A model generated the notes under the pieces. That model had not been told where the DNA came from. It saw only the letters and a list, made by a program, of their open reading frames with translations, and did not search any database. Both the position numbers and the translations under genes were made by a program. Source: Phycisphaera sp. (GTDB lineage Bacteria; Planctomycetota; Phycisphaerae; Phycisphaerales; Phycisphaeraceae). Taken from it: a stretch of 64,000 nt of DNA. Shown here piece after piece: positions 21,381-29,528 of this stretch; position 1 is the stretch's first letter, and each line of letters starts with the position of its first letter. Location: the NCBI GenBank assembly GCA_016125215.1, contig WGMF01000005.1:91755-155754 (forward strand), given 5' to 3'.

Positions 21381-23657
21381 TCATTGGGTTTCACCGGGCG
21401 AGTCATCGACCAGCACCGCGGCGTCCTGCGACGGCTGGGTGTCGGTCTGCTGCGTCGAAGCGGACTCTGTAGCTGTGTTCTGCGAACCATCAGTGGCTTG
21501 AGCAGACTCGTCAGCCGAAGCCGCCGCGTCGTTGGCCGAGGCCGCCGACTCGGGCGCCTGAGCCGCGGCGTTCTCTTCCACCGCGTCGAGCACCTGCTGT
21601 GAAGCGTCGTCCTGCGCCTGGGCCTGAGGTTGTTCCTCGGTCACTTGCGTAGCGGGCTCATCGCCGGTCGCCTGGGCCGTGGCCTGGGCATCGCTCGCCG
21701 TGTCACCCGTGGCCCCGGCGGTCTGTTCCGCGGGGGCGGGGGTTGTGGCCGCGTCCTCGGTGGCGGGCGTCACCGCGGGAGCATCGGCTTCACTGACCTG
21801 TGCTTCGGTCTCGTCCGCGGGGGTGGCCTGCGTGTGTTCACCCGAATCCAGGTGCTGTTGGATCAGGTTGTCCGCGGTGTGGTTGAGGATCGAGCGGTTG
21901 GGCCAGTAGATCTTTTCGCCCGTGAGTTTTTCACGCAGGGCCTGGCCCTCTTCGTATGCGGGGTCGAGGCTCAGCGCCATGTTCAGGCACCACAGGGCCT
22001 TGTCCTTGTCGCCCGATTCGTAGTACTTCATCGCGTCCTTCATGTGGGCGCGGACGAGCTTGGTGCGGGAGAAGGGCAAGAGGCCCTCGCGTGCGCCGGC
22101 CACGGCCCGCTCGACGGACTCGCTGGCCTTCTCGCCCTTGGCGTAGAGCGCGTGGTCCTTCATGATGGTCGTGGTCACGAGGAAGATCGTCTCGGTGCGC
22201 TTGACGGTGTCGTCCTGGCCCTTGAACGCGACGCCCACAAGAGGCAGGTCGCCAAGACCCGGAACCTGTCGGCGGGAGACGATGGTCGAGTCGGAGAAGA
22301 GGCCGCCGAGCACGACGGTCTGGCCGGACTCGATCATGATGTTGGTCGTCAGTTCCTGCGTCGTCTCGGAGGGGATGACGAAGTCACCCACGAGGTTGGT
22401 CTCACCGCTGCTGACGGAGGGACGCAGCTCGAGACGGATCATGTCGTCGTCACTGATAAACGGACGGACCGACAGTTGCGTGCCCGTGTCGAGGAACTCG
22501 ACGGACTGGGTGGTGCTCGTGTCGGACGTCGTGGTGCTGATGTAGCCGATCTTGTCACCGACGAGGATCTGGGCCTTCTGGCGGTTGAGCACGAGCAGCT
22601 TGGGCTTGGCCACGACGGTGGTGTCGGTGACGGCGTCGAGCGCTTTGATGAAGGCGGCGACGGAGTTGGTGACGAAGCCGATCTTCGCGGTGGACGTGCC
22701 GGACTGCGTCAGGCCGGGGGTCGTCTGGAAGGCGGCGCCCTGGTCGCCCTTGACGCCCGCGGCCGCGGTGGCCAGGTCGGTCACGGCGTTGAACGGGTTG
22801 GTGAAGCTGTTGGCGGCAAAGTCGGCGAGAATGGTCATGTCGACGCCGAACGAGTTGCCCTCGTCCAGGTCGGCCTTGAGCACGGTGGCCTCGACCAGCG
22901 CCTGCTTGGGACGCACGTCGAGTTCCTTGAGCAGCTTGATGACCTCGTCCACGTTCTCGGGATAATCGGTGATGACGAGCGTGTCGGTGTTGGCAAACGA
23001 CTTGGCGCCGCCGTCGGACTCGGAGGGCACAAAACCCTGGCCCACGTCGCCGCTGATCGCGATCTTGCCCACCGCCGAGAGCAGGGGCGAGACGAACGTC
23101 GAGGCGTCGGTCGCGGTGAGGTAGTTGAGGCGGTAGACCTGGTGCGTGACCTTGCGCTCAGCATCTTCGATGGTGCGCAGTTCGTCGGCGGTGTAGACGT
23201 AGATGAAGTTGCCCTTCTCGCGGTAGCCAAAGCCGTTGGTGTGCAGCACGGCATCGAGGGCTTCGTAGAAATCGACATCGTAAAGGTCCGCGGTGATCGT
23301 GCCTGCCACGTTTCGGCTGGCGACGAGGTTGCGCTGGCTCTGGATCGAGAGCAGCTGCAGGACCTTGGTCAGGTCCAGGTCCTTAACGTGCAGGTCGATC
23401 TTGCCAAAGGTGCTGACGTGGACCGCCTGGCCGGCGTTGGCGTCGCTGATGGCGGCGGCGGTGGCCTGGTCGGCGGTGGCCTTTTCAGGGGTGGCGTCGG
23501 CAAAGACACCGGCGGACCCTACCTGGGCCGACTCGGTCGCCTGTGTTGCCGGGACCTCCGGAGCCGATTCATCCGCCCCGAGTGCCGAGGAGGAATAAAC
23601 CCACCCGGTGGTGCAAAAAAAAACAGCCGACGTAACCAGAAGCTTTCGATTAATCAT
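21381..23657 (-). CDS. pilQ: Secretin (PilQ/GspD family) with long acidic C-terminal tail
   Basis: The secretin forms the outer-membrane ring through which the pilus or substrate passes. From ATG 23657 (AAGGAG eight bases upstream) the product is about 758 residues: signal peptide (MINRKLLVTSAVFF ... SALGA), an Ala/Thr-rich spacer, secretin/TonB short N-terminal and N-domain regions with repeated KVLQLLSIQSQRNLV-like elements, then the secretin domain (VGDKIGYISTTT ... TELTTNIMIESGQTVVLGGL ... VPGLGDLPLVGVAFKG). After the barrel comes a TPR-like helix pair (MKYYESGDKDKALWCLNMAL) and about 150 residues of Ala/Gln/Thr/Asp/Glu low complexity, which is unusual. The frame is open upstream to 23861; that part is not secretin-like. 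Confidence 0.9.
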   Translation of the reverse strand: MINRKLLVTSAVFFCTTGWVYSSSALGADESAPEVPATQATESAQVGSAGVFADATPEKATADQATAAAISDANAGQAVHVSTFGKIDLHVKDLDLTKVLQLLSIQSQRNLVASRNVAGTITADLYDVDFYEALDAVLHTNGFGYREKGNFIYVYTADELRTIEDAERKVTHQVYRLNYLTATDASTFVSPLLSAVGKIAISGDVGQGFVPSESDGGAKSFANTDTLVITDYPENVDEVIKLLKELDVRPKQALVEATVLKADLDEGNSFGVDMTILADFAANSFTNPFNAVTDLATAAAGVKGDQGAAFQTTPGLTQSGTSTAKIGFVTNSVAAFIKALDAVTDTTVVAKPKLLVLNRQKAQILVGDKIGYISTTTSDTSTTQSVEFLDTGTQLSVRPFISDDDMIRLELRPSVSSGETNLVGDFVIPSETTQELTTNIMIESGQTVVLGGLFSDSTIVSRRQVPGLGDLPLVGVAFKGQDDTVKRTETIFLVTTTIMKDHALYAKGEKASESVERAVAGAREGLLPFSRTKLVRAHMKDAMKYYESGDKDKALWCLNMALSLDPAYEEGQALREKLTGEKIYWPNRSILNHTADNLIQQHLDSGEHTQATPADETEAQVSEADAPAVTPATEDAATTPAPAEQTAGATGDTASDAQATAQATGDEPATQVTEEQPQAQAQDDASQQVLDAVEENAAAQAPESAASANDAAASADESAQATDGSQNTATESASTQQTDTQPSQDAAVLVDDSPGETQ

Positions 23658-23734
23658 CCTCCACACTCCTTGGGCCATGGCCCGACCTCCACTTGGTGAA
23701 TTCGATCCTTGAAAAACTGTTCCCTTGAAAACCC

Positions 23735-24283
23735 TTACATCTCCAGCTGCACCCGCAGCGATTCCTTCTCCACGATCACCCCGCGGGCCAGCACTTCGAT
23801 AAGCTTGAATCCTTCGATCTCCTGTCCCACAAGCAGGACCTTTCCATTGATTAGGGCCCACGGTCGGGCGCCGAGCACGGTGGACTGAAGCGTGAGCGAC
23901 TTCTTCGCCTGGGCTTGCATGTCCGCCTCTCTGACTTCATCGGTCCTTTGCGGACCCAACTTTCCAGCCTCCGCCACCGCTTGGTTATCGAGCACTTTGG
24001 GGTAGCGGGTTGGGTCCCACGCAAAAAGATCACGGCCGGGATCGGCGGGGATCGTTACATCCACTACAACCCTCTTGACCGTCGCGGACCCCGCGTCGAT
24101 CGGGTCGGGATTGACCACCGCCGAGGCCGCCGTCTTGGGTACCGCCAGCGCCGTCCGCGGGACCTGCTTGAGCAACAGCCGACCCCACAGCAACATGCCC
24201 ACGCAAAGCAGGCCGACCATCATCGACAACTTTTTCTTGTCGGCGGTCAGTTGGCGGACGAGCTTGTTCTTCTTCATGTCCAT
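23735..24283 (-). CDS. PilP/GspC-like pilus assembly protein
   Basis: A 182-residue protein with one membrane-spanning segment (MMVGLLCVGMLLWGRLLL, about 21-38), a Pro/Ala linker, and a small C-terminal beta domain (STVLGARPWALINGKVLLVGQEIEGFKLIEVLARGVIVE). The end segment matches the homology-region fold of GspC/PilP, which binds the N0 domain of the secretin encoded next. It lies four bases downstream of the PilO-like gene. Sequence similarity is visible mainly in the C-terminal beta repeat, so the name rests partly on position. Confidence 0.75.
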   Translation of the reverse strand: MDMKKNKLVRQLTADKKKLSMMVGLLCVGMLLWGRLLLKQVPRTALAVPKTAASAVVNPDPIDAGSATVKRVVVDVTIPADPGRDLFAWDPTRYPKVLDNQAVAEAGKLGPQRTDEVREADMQAQAKKSLTLQSTVLGARPWALINGKVLLVGQEIEGFKLIEVLARGVIVEKESLRVQLEM

Positions 24284-24286
24284 GCC

Positions 24287-24829
24287 TCAGCCTCCCTCCA
24301 CGGACGAGAAAAACGCGCTCAACTCGATCTGCGCATCGACCAGACCGTCACCCTTGCCCGGCCGGCCCTCGGCCTGCACACGGTCCACCCGCACGACGCG
24401 GCGCATCGACTCGATCTTGTCCAGAAAGTCATACACCGCCGGGAACGAGCCGCGGAACCGCAGCGTCACGGGGATCAGGCTGAAGTTGGCGTAGTTCACC
24501 GCGGAGCGCGTCTGCATCTCGCGGTCAAAGACGTTGTGGGACTCCAGGTCGTTGCTCAGTTGCTTGAGCAGGTCCGCCAGGTCGTCGCCCTCGGGGACGA
24601 ATCGGCTCGATTCGCCCAGTTGCTGTTTGAGGTCGAGCACTTCCTGCGCCAAGCCCACGAGCGCCGCGGTGCTCTGGCGGTCCACGCCCATCTGGCGCTG
24701 GGCCGTCACCACGCGGTCGCGCAGCGCTTCCATCCGCTTGTGGTGGGGCATCCACAGGGCAAAGACAAACACGCAGCCCATGGCCACGAGCACGCCCAGG
24801 GTCTTGAACTGGTCTTTCTCAATCCGCAC
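24287..24829 (-). CDS. pilO: PilO-like pilus assembly protein
   Basis: A 180-residue PilO-type protein: a short cytoplasmic start, one membrane helix (LGVLVAMGCVFVFALWMP, about 11-28), a coiled-coil stretch (about 30-95), and a ferredoxin-like periplasmic domain ending in PAVYDFLDKIESMRRVVRVDRVQAE, which is the family hallmark. PilN and PilO form a heterodimer joining PilM in the cytoplasm to PilP in the periplasm. The start overlaps the pilN stop by 11 bases, implying coupled translation. Confidence 0.88.
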   Translation of the reverse strand: MRIEKDQFKTLGVLVAMGCVFVFALWMPHHKRMEALRDRVVTAQRQMGVDRQSTAALVGLAQEVLDLKQQLGESSRFVPEGDDLADLLKQLSNDLESHNVFDREMQTRSAVNYANFSLIPVTLRFRGSFPAVYDFLDKIESMRRVVRVDRVQAEGRPGKGDGLVDAQIELSAFFSSVEGG

Positions 24830-25547
24830 GGCTCACGCTCCCCGCAGAGGCCTGCGCTCGGTGGGTTGGATCGAACTTGTAATCCCGGTCCAGCGGCGCT
24901 TCGAGTTCGATGCTGAACTCCCGCGCGTTGTGGCCCTCGACCTGCGTCGGTCGGCTGTGGTGCATCTTGACGTTGATAAACAGCGGGTGCCCCGCGATCG
25001 CGCCGACGAGGTTGGCCACGTCCACGTCGTTGGGTGCCAGGCCGGTAAGCTCGATGTGGATCACGTCGCGGTCCTGTGCGGGGTTGTTGCTCCGGGCCTG
25101 CGCCTTGGCCGATTTGCCGCCGGCCGCCGACTTCGCCGCCGACTCGATGGCGAGCTTCTGCTCCCTCGTCATGGGCTTGGGCCGATCGGTCCGTGTCTCG
25201 ATGCGCGTCACCGTGATCTGGGACGGGAGTAATTGGCCGAGTGTGGCGATCACCTGCGTGGCGGCCAGAGGCTGCGCCAGTTCACGCTGGATGTTGACCT
25301 GGTGGATCAGGCTCTTGCGCTGGGCCTGGAGCTTCTGCATCTCGCCGACCTGTTGTCTGACGCTACGGGCCTCGGCTTCGACGCCCAACGTGTAATCGCG
25401 CAGTTGTCGGTAGCTGGCCAGCGTGCTGGCGAGGTAGCCCAGCATCACCAGCGCGACGACGGCGATGAGCGCGAGCTGGCGGTAGACGCGCATGCGTCTG
25501 GCCTGTTGCTGGATGTAAGACCTGGGCAGGAAGTTGATGGGGTTCAT
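24819..25547 (-). CDS. pilN: PilN-like pilus assembly protein
   Basis: A 242-residue protein beginning with the conserved PilN peptide INFLPRSY (residues 3-10), which inserts into PilM. A membrane helix follows (LALIAVVALVMLGYLAS, about 25-45), then a coiled coil and a periplasmic domain (LAATQVIATLGQLLPSQITVTRIETRTD). A Lys/Ala/Ser-rich insertion near 145-170 separates two halves of the domain. ATG 25547 is certain because it overlaps the pilM stop as ATGA and puts INFLPR at the N terminus; the frame is open upstream to 25619 without sense. Confidence 0.92.
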   Translation of the reverse strand: MNPINFLPRSYIQQQARRMRVYRQLALIAVVALVMLGYLASTLASYRQLRDYTLGVEAEARSVRQQVGEMQKLQAQRKSLIHQVNIQRELAQPLAATQVIATLGQLLPSQITVTRIETRTDRPKPMTREQKLAIESAAKSAAGGKSAKAQARSNNPAQDRDVIHIELTGLAPNDVDVANLVGAIAGHPLFINVKMHHSRPTQVEGHNAREFSIELEAPLDRDYKFDPTHRAQASAGSVSRAD

Positions 25548-26695
25548 GCGGCACCCCGCTTTCTCGTGGCGGCAGATCGTGCCTCGCTCCGCATTGCCAA
25601 ACCGGCCGCGACGCCCCACTCGCAGTGCGATTCACCCAAAACCTTTTCCACCGCCGAGCAGTCCACCCGCGTGAGCGGATCGCCCGTGGCAACTTCAACG
25701 CCAGCCTCTCCCGAGAGCAAACCGGGCAGACGCAGGTCGTACGCCTCGCCCCCGATGAGCAAGGCGGACTCCGGCCGTCGGCCACGGAACGTCACGCTGT
25801 AATACCGCAGGCACAACCCGATCTCGCGGGCAAGCTCGGTGATGGACTCGCGCATCGCATCGTAGACCGCTCGCCGGATCGCGCCGTCGCGGTCGGTGGC
25901 GTTGGTCGTGTCCACGGCGGGGGAAACGTCCGAAGCCTGTGGCACCACGCCGCGGTCTTTGCGTCGCAGTTCGCAGGCGTCGGCCAGGTCGATAGCCAAC
26001 TTTTCTGCCACCGCGCGGTCCAACGCCTGGGCACCAACCTCGATGTTCTTGAAAAACACCACCCGCCCGTTGCGGACGATGAGCGCCTTCGTCGCGGCGT
26101 ATCCGAAGTCGATCACGACCTGGGCCGCCGCGTCGGGGTCCAGCTCCGTGCCCGTGCTCAGACACCTGGCCAGCGCGCTGGGCACACACTCCACCGCGAT
26201 GGGTTCAAGCCCCGCGGTGCTCAGCGCGAGCATGTGCTCATCGACCGCCTTGTGCGTGGCGGCAAGCAGGATGACTTCCTGGCGGATATCGTCGCCTTGA
26301 CGGACCTCGCCGGCGTCGAAGAACTGCACCGCCGCCTTGTCCGCGCCGAGGTTCAATCGGTCGCTGGCCTCCCACTCGACCGCGGACTTGATCTCGTCGG
26401 CGGGCATGCGTGGCAGGCGGAGGTTCTTGTATTGGATTGCCGACGACGGCAGCGACGTGACCACGCGCTTGCCGACAAACGGCCCGGAAGAAAGCATCTG
26501 CGCGATGATCTTGCCGATCGCCTTGGCGCGGTCCTCGCCCGCGGCCGGGAGGTCGGCGGGAAGCTCGTGCCGGGCGGCGGCGGTCGCGACAAACGGGCCG
26601 TCGCCCTGCGCGGTGCGCAGCTGCATCATGCGGATGCTGTGCGAGCCGAAGTCGATCCCGATCGGTTCCCTGGATTGTCCAAACCATCCTGGCAC
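25544..26695 (-). CDS. pilM: Type IV pilus assembly protein PilM
   Basis: A 383-residue FtsA/actin-like cytoplasmic ATPase. The first phosphate loop is IGIDFGSHSIRMMQL (12-26), the SHS-like PilM signature SLPSSAIQYKNLRLP follows, and the second phosphate motif is QVVIDFGYAATKALIVRNG. It binds the N-terminal peptide of PilN and links the inner-membrane complex to the cytoplasmic ATPases. It heads the tightly packed pilM-N-O-P-Q run and lies 27 bases after a minor pilin gene. Confidence 0.93.
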   Translation of the reverse strand: MPGWFGQSREPIGIDFGSHSIRMMQLRTAQGDGPFVATAAARHELPADLPAAGEDRAKAIGKIIAQMLSSGPFVGKRVVTSLPSSAIQYKNLRLPRMPADEIKSAVEWEASDRLNLGADKAAVQFFDAGEVRQGDDIRQEVILLAATHKAVDEHMLALSTAGLEPIAVECVPSALARCLSTGTELDPDAAAQVVIDFGYAATKALIVRNGRVVFFKNIEVGAQALDRAVAEKLAIDLADACELRRKDRGVVPQASDVSPAVDTTNATDRDGAIRRAVYDAMRESITELAREIGLCLRYYSVTFRGRRPESALLIGGEAYDLRLPGLLSGEAGVEVATGDPLTRVDCSAVEKVLGESHCEWGVAAGLAMRSEARSAATRKRGAA

Positions 26696-26722
26696 AACTG
26701 CGTCTCCTTACGCCGTGACCCC

Positions 26723-27286
26723 TCACGGCACGGGCGCGATGACCACCCTTCCCGTAAAGGGCGAAACCGTGACGCGGTAGGTCACGTTGTCCGTCACGAG
26801 GTCGAGCGAGCCGCCCTGGGCCGGCGCGCCCAGCGCGTCGTACTCCACGTATTTCTCGCCGCCGAAGTCCACGTTCTTGAGCCGAACGCCGGCGAATCGG
26901 CTGTCTTTGGAAAAGTTGATGACGTAGTTCCCGCTGCCCTGCGAGTCGCGCCACGAGGCCTGGAGCGTGTTGTCCTGGTCGTCGGTCATGCGGTAGCTGT
27001 TGCCGTCCACATCAAAGACCAGGCGGCGTGGGCGCTGCTGGGCGATGGCTTCGTTCTGGGCGTAGAGCAGGTCGGCGATGACCATTCGGCCGGCGGCCTG
27101 CACCGTGAGCGTGCTGGACTTGAGCATCTGCGGCACGACCACCGCGCCGGCAATGCCGATGATCGCCACGACCACCAAAACCTCGATCAACGTAAAGCCC
27201 CCCCGCAAGCGTGTGACCACGTGACGACCGCTTGCCGGGGTGGGTCGGCTAAGGGTGGTCTCTCGCGTTGATGTCGGGGCGTACAT
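26723..27286 (-). CDS. Minor pseudopilin, GspH/FimT-like
   Basis: A 187-residue prepilin-like protein. The type III signal peptide is unusually long (about 27 residues before the cleavage site): RGG|FTLIEVLVVVAIIGIAGAVVVPQML, with Glu5 of the mature protein and the hydrophobic stem. The globular part is GspH/FimT-like (RMVIADLLYAQNEAIAQQRPRRLVFD). It should be cleaved and N-methylated by a PilD prepilin peptidase not seen in this window. ATG 27286 follows GGAAGGA; the open frame reaches 27310 but that start is poorer. Confidence 0.9.
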   Translation of the reverse strand: MYAPTSTRETTLSRPTPASGRHVVTRLRGGFTLIEVLVVVAIIGIAGAVVVPQMLKSSTLTVQAAGRMVIADLLYAQNEAIAQQRPRRLVFDVDGNSYRMTDDQDNTLQASWRDSQGSGNYVINFSKDSRFAGVRLKNVDFGGEKYVEYDALGAPAQGGSLDLVTDNVTYRVTVSPFTGRVVIAPVP

Positions 27287-27345
27287 GGTGATCCTTCCCC
27301 CCTGGAGCATCCGTCCTGTTGAGGCTTCAACCGCCGTGTGGCCGT

Positions 27346-27612
27346 TTAGTTCTTGTCGGTTGCGCCTTCGATCCGAACCCGCGCTTCGCCGGACTTGAGC
27401 AGTTGGGTGAGCTGGTCAAACTTCTGGTTGAGCAGCTTGAGCTGATCGATCATCTCTTTGCGTTGCGCCCCGCCGTCGGGAAGGCCGGCGGCCTGTGCGG
27501 TCGGGACGGTTTCAATCGAAGCCGGGCTTGTGGTCCAGAGCGTGTAGAGGTTGAGCGTGAGCAGGACCGCAATGACGGTCAGGACCGAGTTGAGGTAGCG
27601 CAGTGATCGCAT
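27346..27612 (-). CDS. Small single-pass membrane protein of the pilus operon (unknown)
   Basis: An 88-residue protein with one N-terminal transmembrane segment (VLTVIAVLLTLNLYTLW, about 10-26), an Ala/Thr-rich linker and a C-terminal amphipathic helix (EMIDQLKLLNQKFDQLTQLLKSGEARV). GGAGA lies six bases before ATG 27612. The larger open frame up to 28029 would run through the pilin terminator and is rejected. I do not recognise the family. Its place between the major pilin and the minor pilin suggests an accessory role in the pilus machine (inference). Confidence 0.7.
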   Translation of the reverse strand: MRSLRYLNSVLTVIAVLLTLNLYTLWTTSPASIETVPTAQAAGLPDGGAQRKEMIDQLKLLNQKFDQLTQLLKSGEARVRIEGATDKN

Positions 27613-27684
27613 GGTGATTCTCCGTAAGCGTGTGAACGCCTCTGTGACAACATCGACCAGAAACCGGCGCTGGTTAAGTCCGTT

Positions 27685-27757
27685 TGCAAAGCCCACACTC
27701 TCCGGGCGTGGGACCCACTTGGCGAGCGACCCACGACCGGAGACTGTGGGCGTGCAA
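27685..27757. repeat. Pair of inverted GCCCAC hairpin repeats
   Basis: A TGCAAAGCCCAC-type hairpin unit lies at 27685-27713 on the plus strand and a second in opposite orientation at 27730-27757. Each has arms of about eight pairs around a TCCGG-containing loop. Related units occur at 36329, 37080, 43879 and 54050. Here they sit just after the pilin terminator, between pilA and the small membrane protein gene. Confidence 0.65.
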
Positions 27758-27768
27758 CCGTCTTGCGT

Positions 27769-27802
27769 AAAAAGAATCACCCGGGCGGTGAGGCCCGGGT
27801 GA
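27769..27802 (-). terminator. Rho-independent terminator of the major pilin gene
   Basis: On the minus strand a perfect 10-bp stem, TCACCCGGGC/GCCCGGGTGA (27777-27786 with 27793-27802, six-base loop), is followed by TTCTTTTT. It lies 25 bases after the pilA stop. Partial read-through would let the major pilin be made in excess of the downstream assembly genes. Confidence 0.85.
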
Positions 27803-27826
27803 CCGTGAATAGCTGGGGAGCGAGTG

Positions 27827-28279
27827 TTATTGCTTGGTCTGGTTGGCTTCATCGAAGCCTGCGGCGACGATCTTGCCACTGGCGGCGTTGTAGAACCAGC
27901 CACAGGTCTCGTCGGCGGCTGCGCCGGTGGGGTCGGTGTCGGTGTCAGCCCATGCCGCGACTTTGGTGGCCACGGTCGATGAGACGAAGGGGTTCTTCGG
28001 GGGGGCCTGCAGGTAGGGGCCAAAGCCACCGGACGCGACGGTCATCTCGTCCCAGTTGGTGGTCAGGGCCGAGGGGTAGTCGCCGCTGTGCTGAACCTGG
28101 TAGAGCTCGAGCTGCGAGCGGATGGTCTGCAGCATCGACACCAGGCTCGAGCTCTTGGCGCTCTCGCTGGCGTTGGTGAACTGCGGGATGACGATCGCGG
28201 CCAGGATGCCGAGGATCACAACGACGATCAGAATTTCAACGAGCGTGAAACCTTTGCGGACTGTTCGGGCTGCCAACAT
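27827..28279 (-). CDS. pilA: Major type IV pilin / GspG-like pilin
   Basis: About 150 residues with a classic type III signal: RKG|FTLVEILIVVVILGILAAIVIPQF, cleaved after Gly, with mature Glu5. The globular domain has the GspG/PilA-type helix (SLVSMLQTIRSQLELYQVQHSGDYPS). A Ca-site-like Asp/Thr-rich loop (DTDTDPTG) and a single Cys near the end are visible. AGGAGA precedes two close ATGs; ATG 28279 has eight-base spacing and is preferred over ATG 28285, which touches the ribosome-binding site. It heads the pilus block and is followed by its own terminator. Confidence 0.92.
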   Translation of the reverse strand: MLAARTVRKGFTLVEILIVVVILGILAAIVIPQFTNASESAKSSSLVSMLQTIRSQLELYQVQHSGDYPSALTTNWDEMTVASGGFGPYLQAPPKNPFVSSTVATKVAAWADTDTDPTGAAADETCGWFYNAASGKIVAAGFDEANQTKQ

Positions 28280-28285
28280 GTTCAT

Positions 28286-28611
28286 TCTCCTCTGAAGTAA
28301 GACCGGCTACGTTTGCCTTTGTACGGGTCCCACGCGAACCCGACCTTTTTTTCTTTAGCCGCGGGGCAACAGGCCCACACGACATTACCGAATCACTCGT
28401 TTAACACGTCGGCTTCATCTCCAGCCGACTTAACCCGCCCGATCGGATATTTCTTTCCACCCGTCGGGCACAGGCGTAAACAAACGATTCACGGGCACGC
28501 AATGCAAACGGTCGACACGCAAATACACCCCGCATCAACGGGGACGCCTTGCCCAGCCGTTAAGGGCGTCAGGGTTTAACACGCAAACGGGGTATCGCGT
28601 AGCGGATAAAC
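28286..28611. other. Intergenic region upstream of pilA, with hairpins
   Basis: No gene is seen. It must hold the pilA promoter (minus strand), but no clear -35/-10 or sigma54 GG-N10-GC pair is evident. A stem GTCGGCT/AGCCGAC (28408-28414 with 28423-28429) is present. Near 28324-28342, CGGGT/ACCCG followed by seven T residues (28346-28352) resembles a plus-strand terminator, although no plus-strand gene leads into it. Confidence 0.5.
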
Positions 28612-29475
28612 CTAATGCACGACGTGCAACACCGTGTTGTCTAATAACCGGACCGGCCCGCAACGCGCCGCCACGAGCGCGACGACCTCCGGCGTGTGGG
28701 CCGGGTCGATGGTTTCGAGCTTCGCAAGCGTCTTGGCGTGGCGCAGCTCGGCGTAATCCACGACAAGGTGATAGGACGCAATGAACTGCCTCATGGCGGC
28801 CTCGACCACGCGCGGGTCGGCCTCGGCCACGTTGGGGTTCTCGACCATCCGCCGGGCCTCGCACAGCGCACGGTAAAGCCCGACCGCGTGGGCGCGGTCT
28901 TCGGGCGAGAGGTAGGCGTTCCGGCTCGACAGCGCCAGGCCGTCGGGCTCACGCACGGTCGGGACGGCCTCGATCGCATAAGGCATCGCCAGGTCGCGCG
29001 CCATCGCTTCGACGATGCGCAGTTGCTGGTAATCCTTCTGCCCGAAGCAGGCCACGTCGGGGCTAACCATGTGTAAGAGCTTGGCGACCACCCGGCAGAC
29101 CCCCGCGAAGTGCCCGGGCCGTTGCGCGCCTTCGAGGTCTCCGGCAAGGGCAGGCACACTCACGTCGCACGCCACGTCTCCGGGCGGGTAGACCTCTTCC
29201 ACGTCCGGCGCAAAGACGCCGACCGCGCCGGCTTCACGTGCCATCTCGACATCCCGCGCAAAGGGCCGGGGGTAACGGGTGAAGTCTTCGTTCGGGCCGA
29301 ACTGCGTCGGATTGACGAAGACACTGACGATCACGTGGTCAGCGATACGCCCGCCGTGCTCGATGAGCGCGACGTGACCGGCGTGCAGCGCCCCCATCGT
29401 CGGCACAAGCGCCACTCGCCCCCGCAACGCCCCGCGTGCCCGCCGAACCGCCTCAACTGTTTTCGTTACCCACAT
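28612..29475 (-). CDS. panC: Pantothenate synthetase
   Basis: PanC (287 residues, normal length) joins pantoate and beta-alanine with ATP to make pantothenate for coenzyme A. The nucleotidyltransferase signature PTMGALHAGH (25-34) holds the HxGH motif; VFVNPTQFGPNEDFTRYPR contacts pantoate, and the KMSKS-like segment is LALSSRNAYLSPEDR. It appears monocistronic, with no panB or panD nearby. The start at 29475 gives the typical N terminus (TVEAVRRA). Confidence 0.95.
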   Translation of the reverse strand: MWVTKTVEAVRRARGALRGRVALVPTMGALHAGHVALIEHGGRIADHVIVSVFVNPTQFGPNEDFTRYPRPFARDVEMAREAGAVGVFAPDVEEVYPPGDVACDVSVPALAGDLEGAQRPGHFAGVCRVVAKLLHMVSPDVACFGQKDYQQLRIVEAMARDLAMPYAIEAVPTVREPDGLALSSRNAYLSPEDRAHAVGLYRALCEARRMVENPNVAEADPRVVEAAMRQFIASYHLVVDYAELRHAKTLAKLETIDPAHTPEVVALVAARCGPVRLLDNTVLHVVH

Positions 29476-29488
29476 GGACTAGGTTCCT

Positions 29489-29521
29489 ACATCAGACGTT
29501 AAACATCACACATCAGACATC
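29489..29521. repeat. ACATCAG-type short repeat upstream of panC
   Basis: Three ACATCAG/ACATCAC units in 33 bases between panC and the next glycosyltransferase gene. The same 7-mer is repeated four times in tandem inside thrS (40921-40948). Confidence 0.55.
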
Positions 29522-29528
29522 TCTTCCC

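Noticed and set aside
27613..28029. Upstream extension of the small membrane protein frame
   Set aside because: It would translate through the pilin terminator, hairpin repeats and antisense pilA; ATG 27612 with GGAGA is far better.
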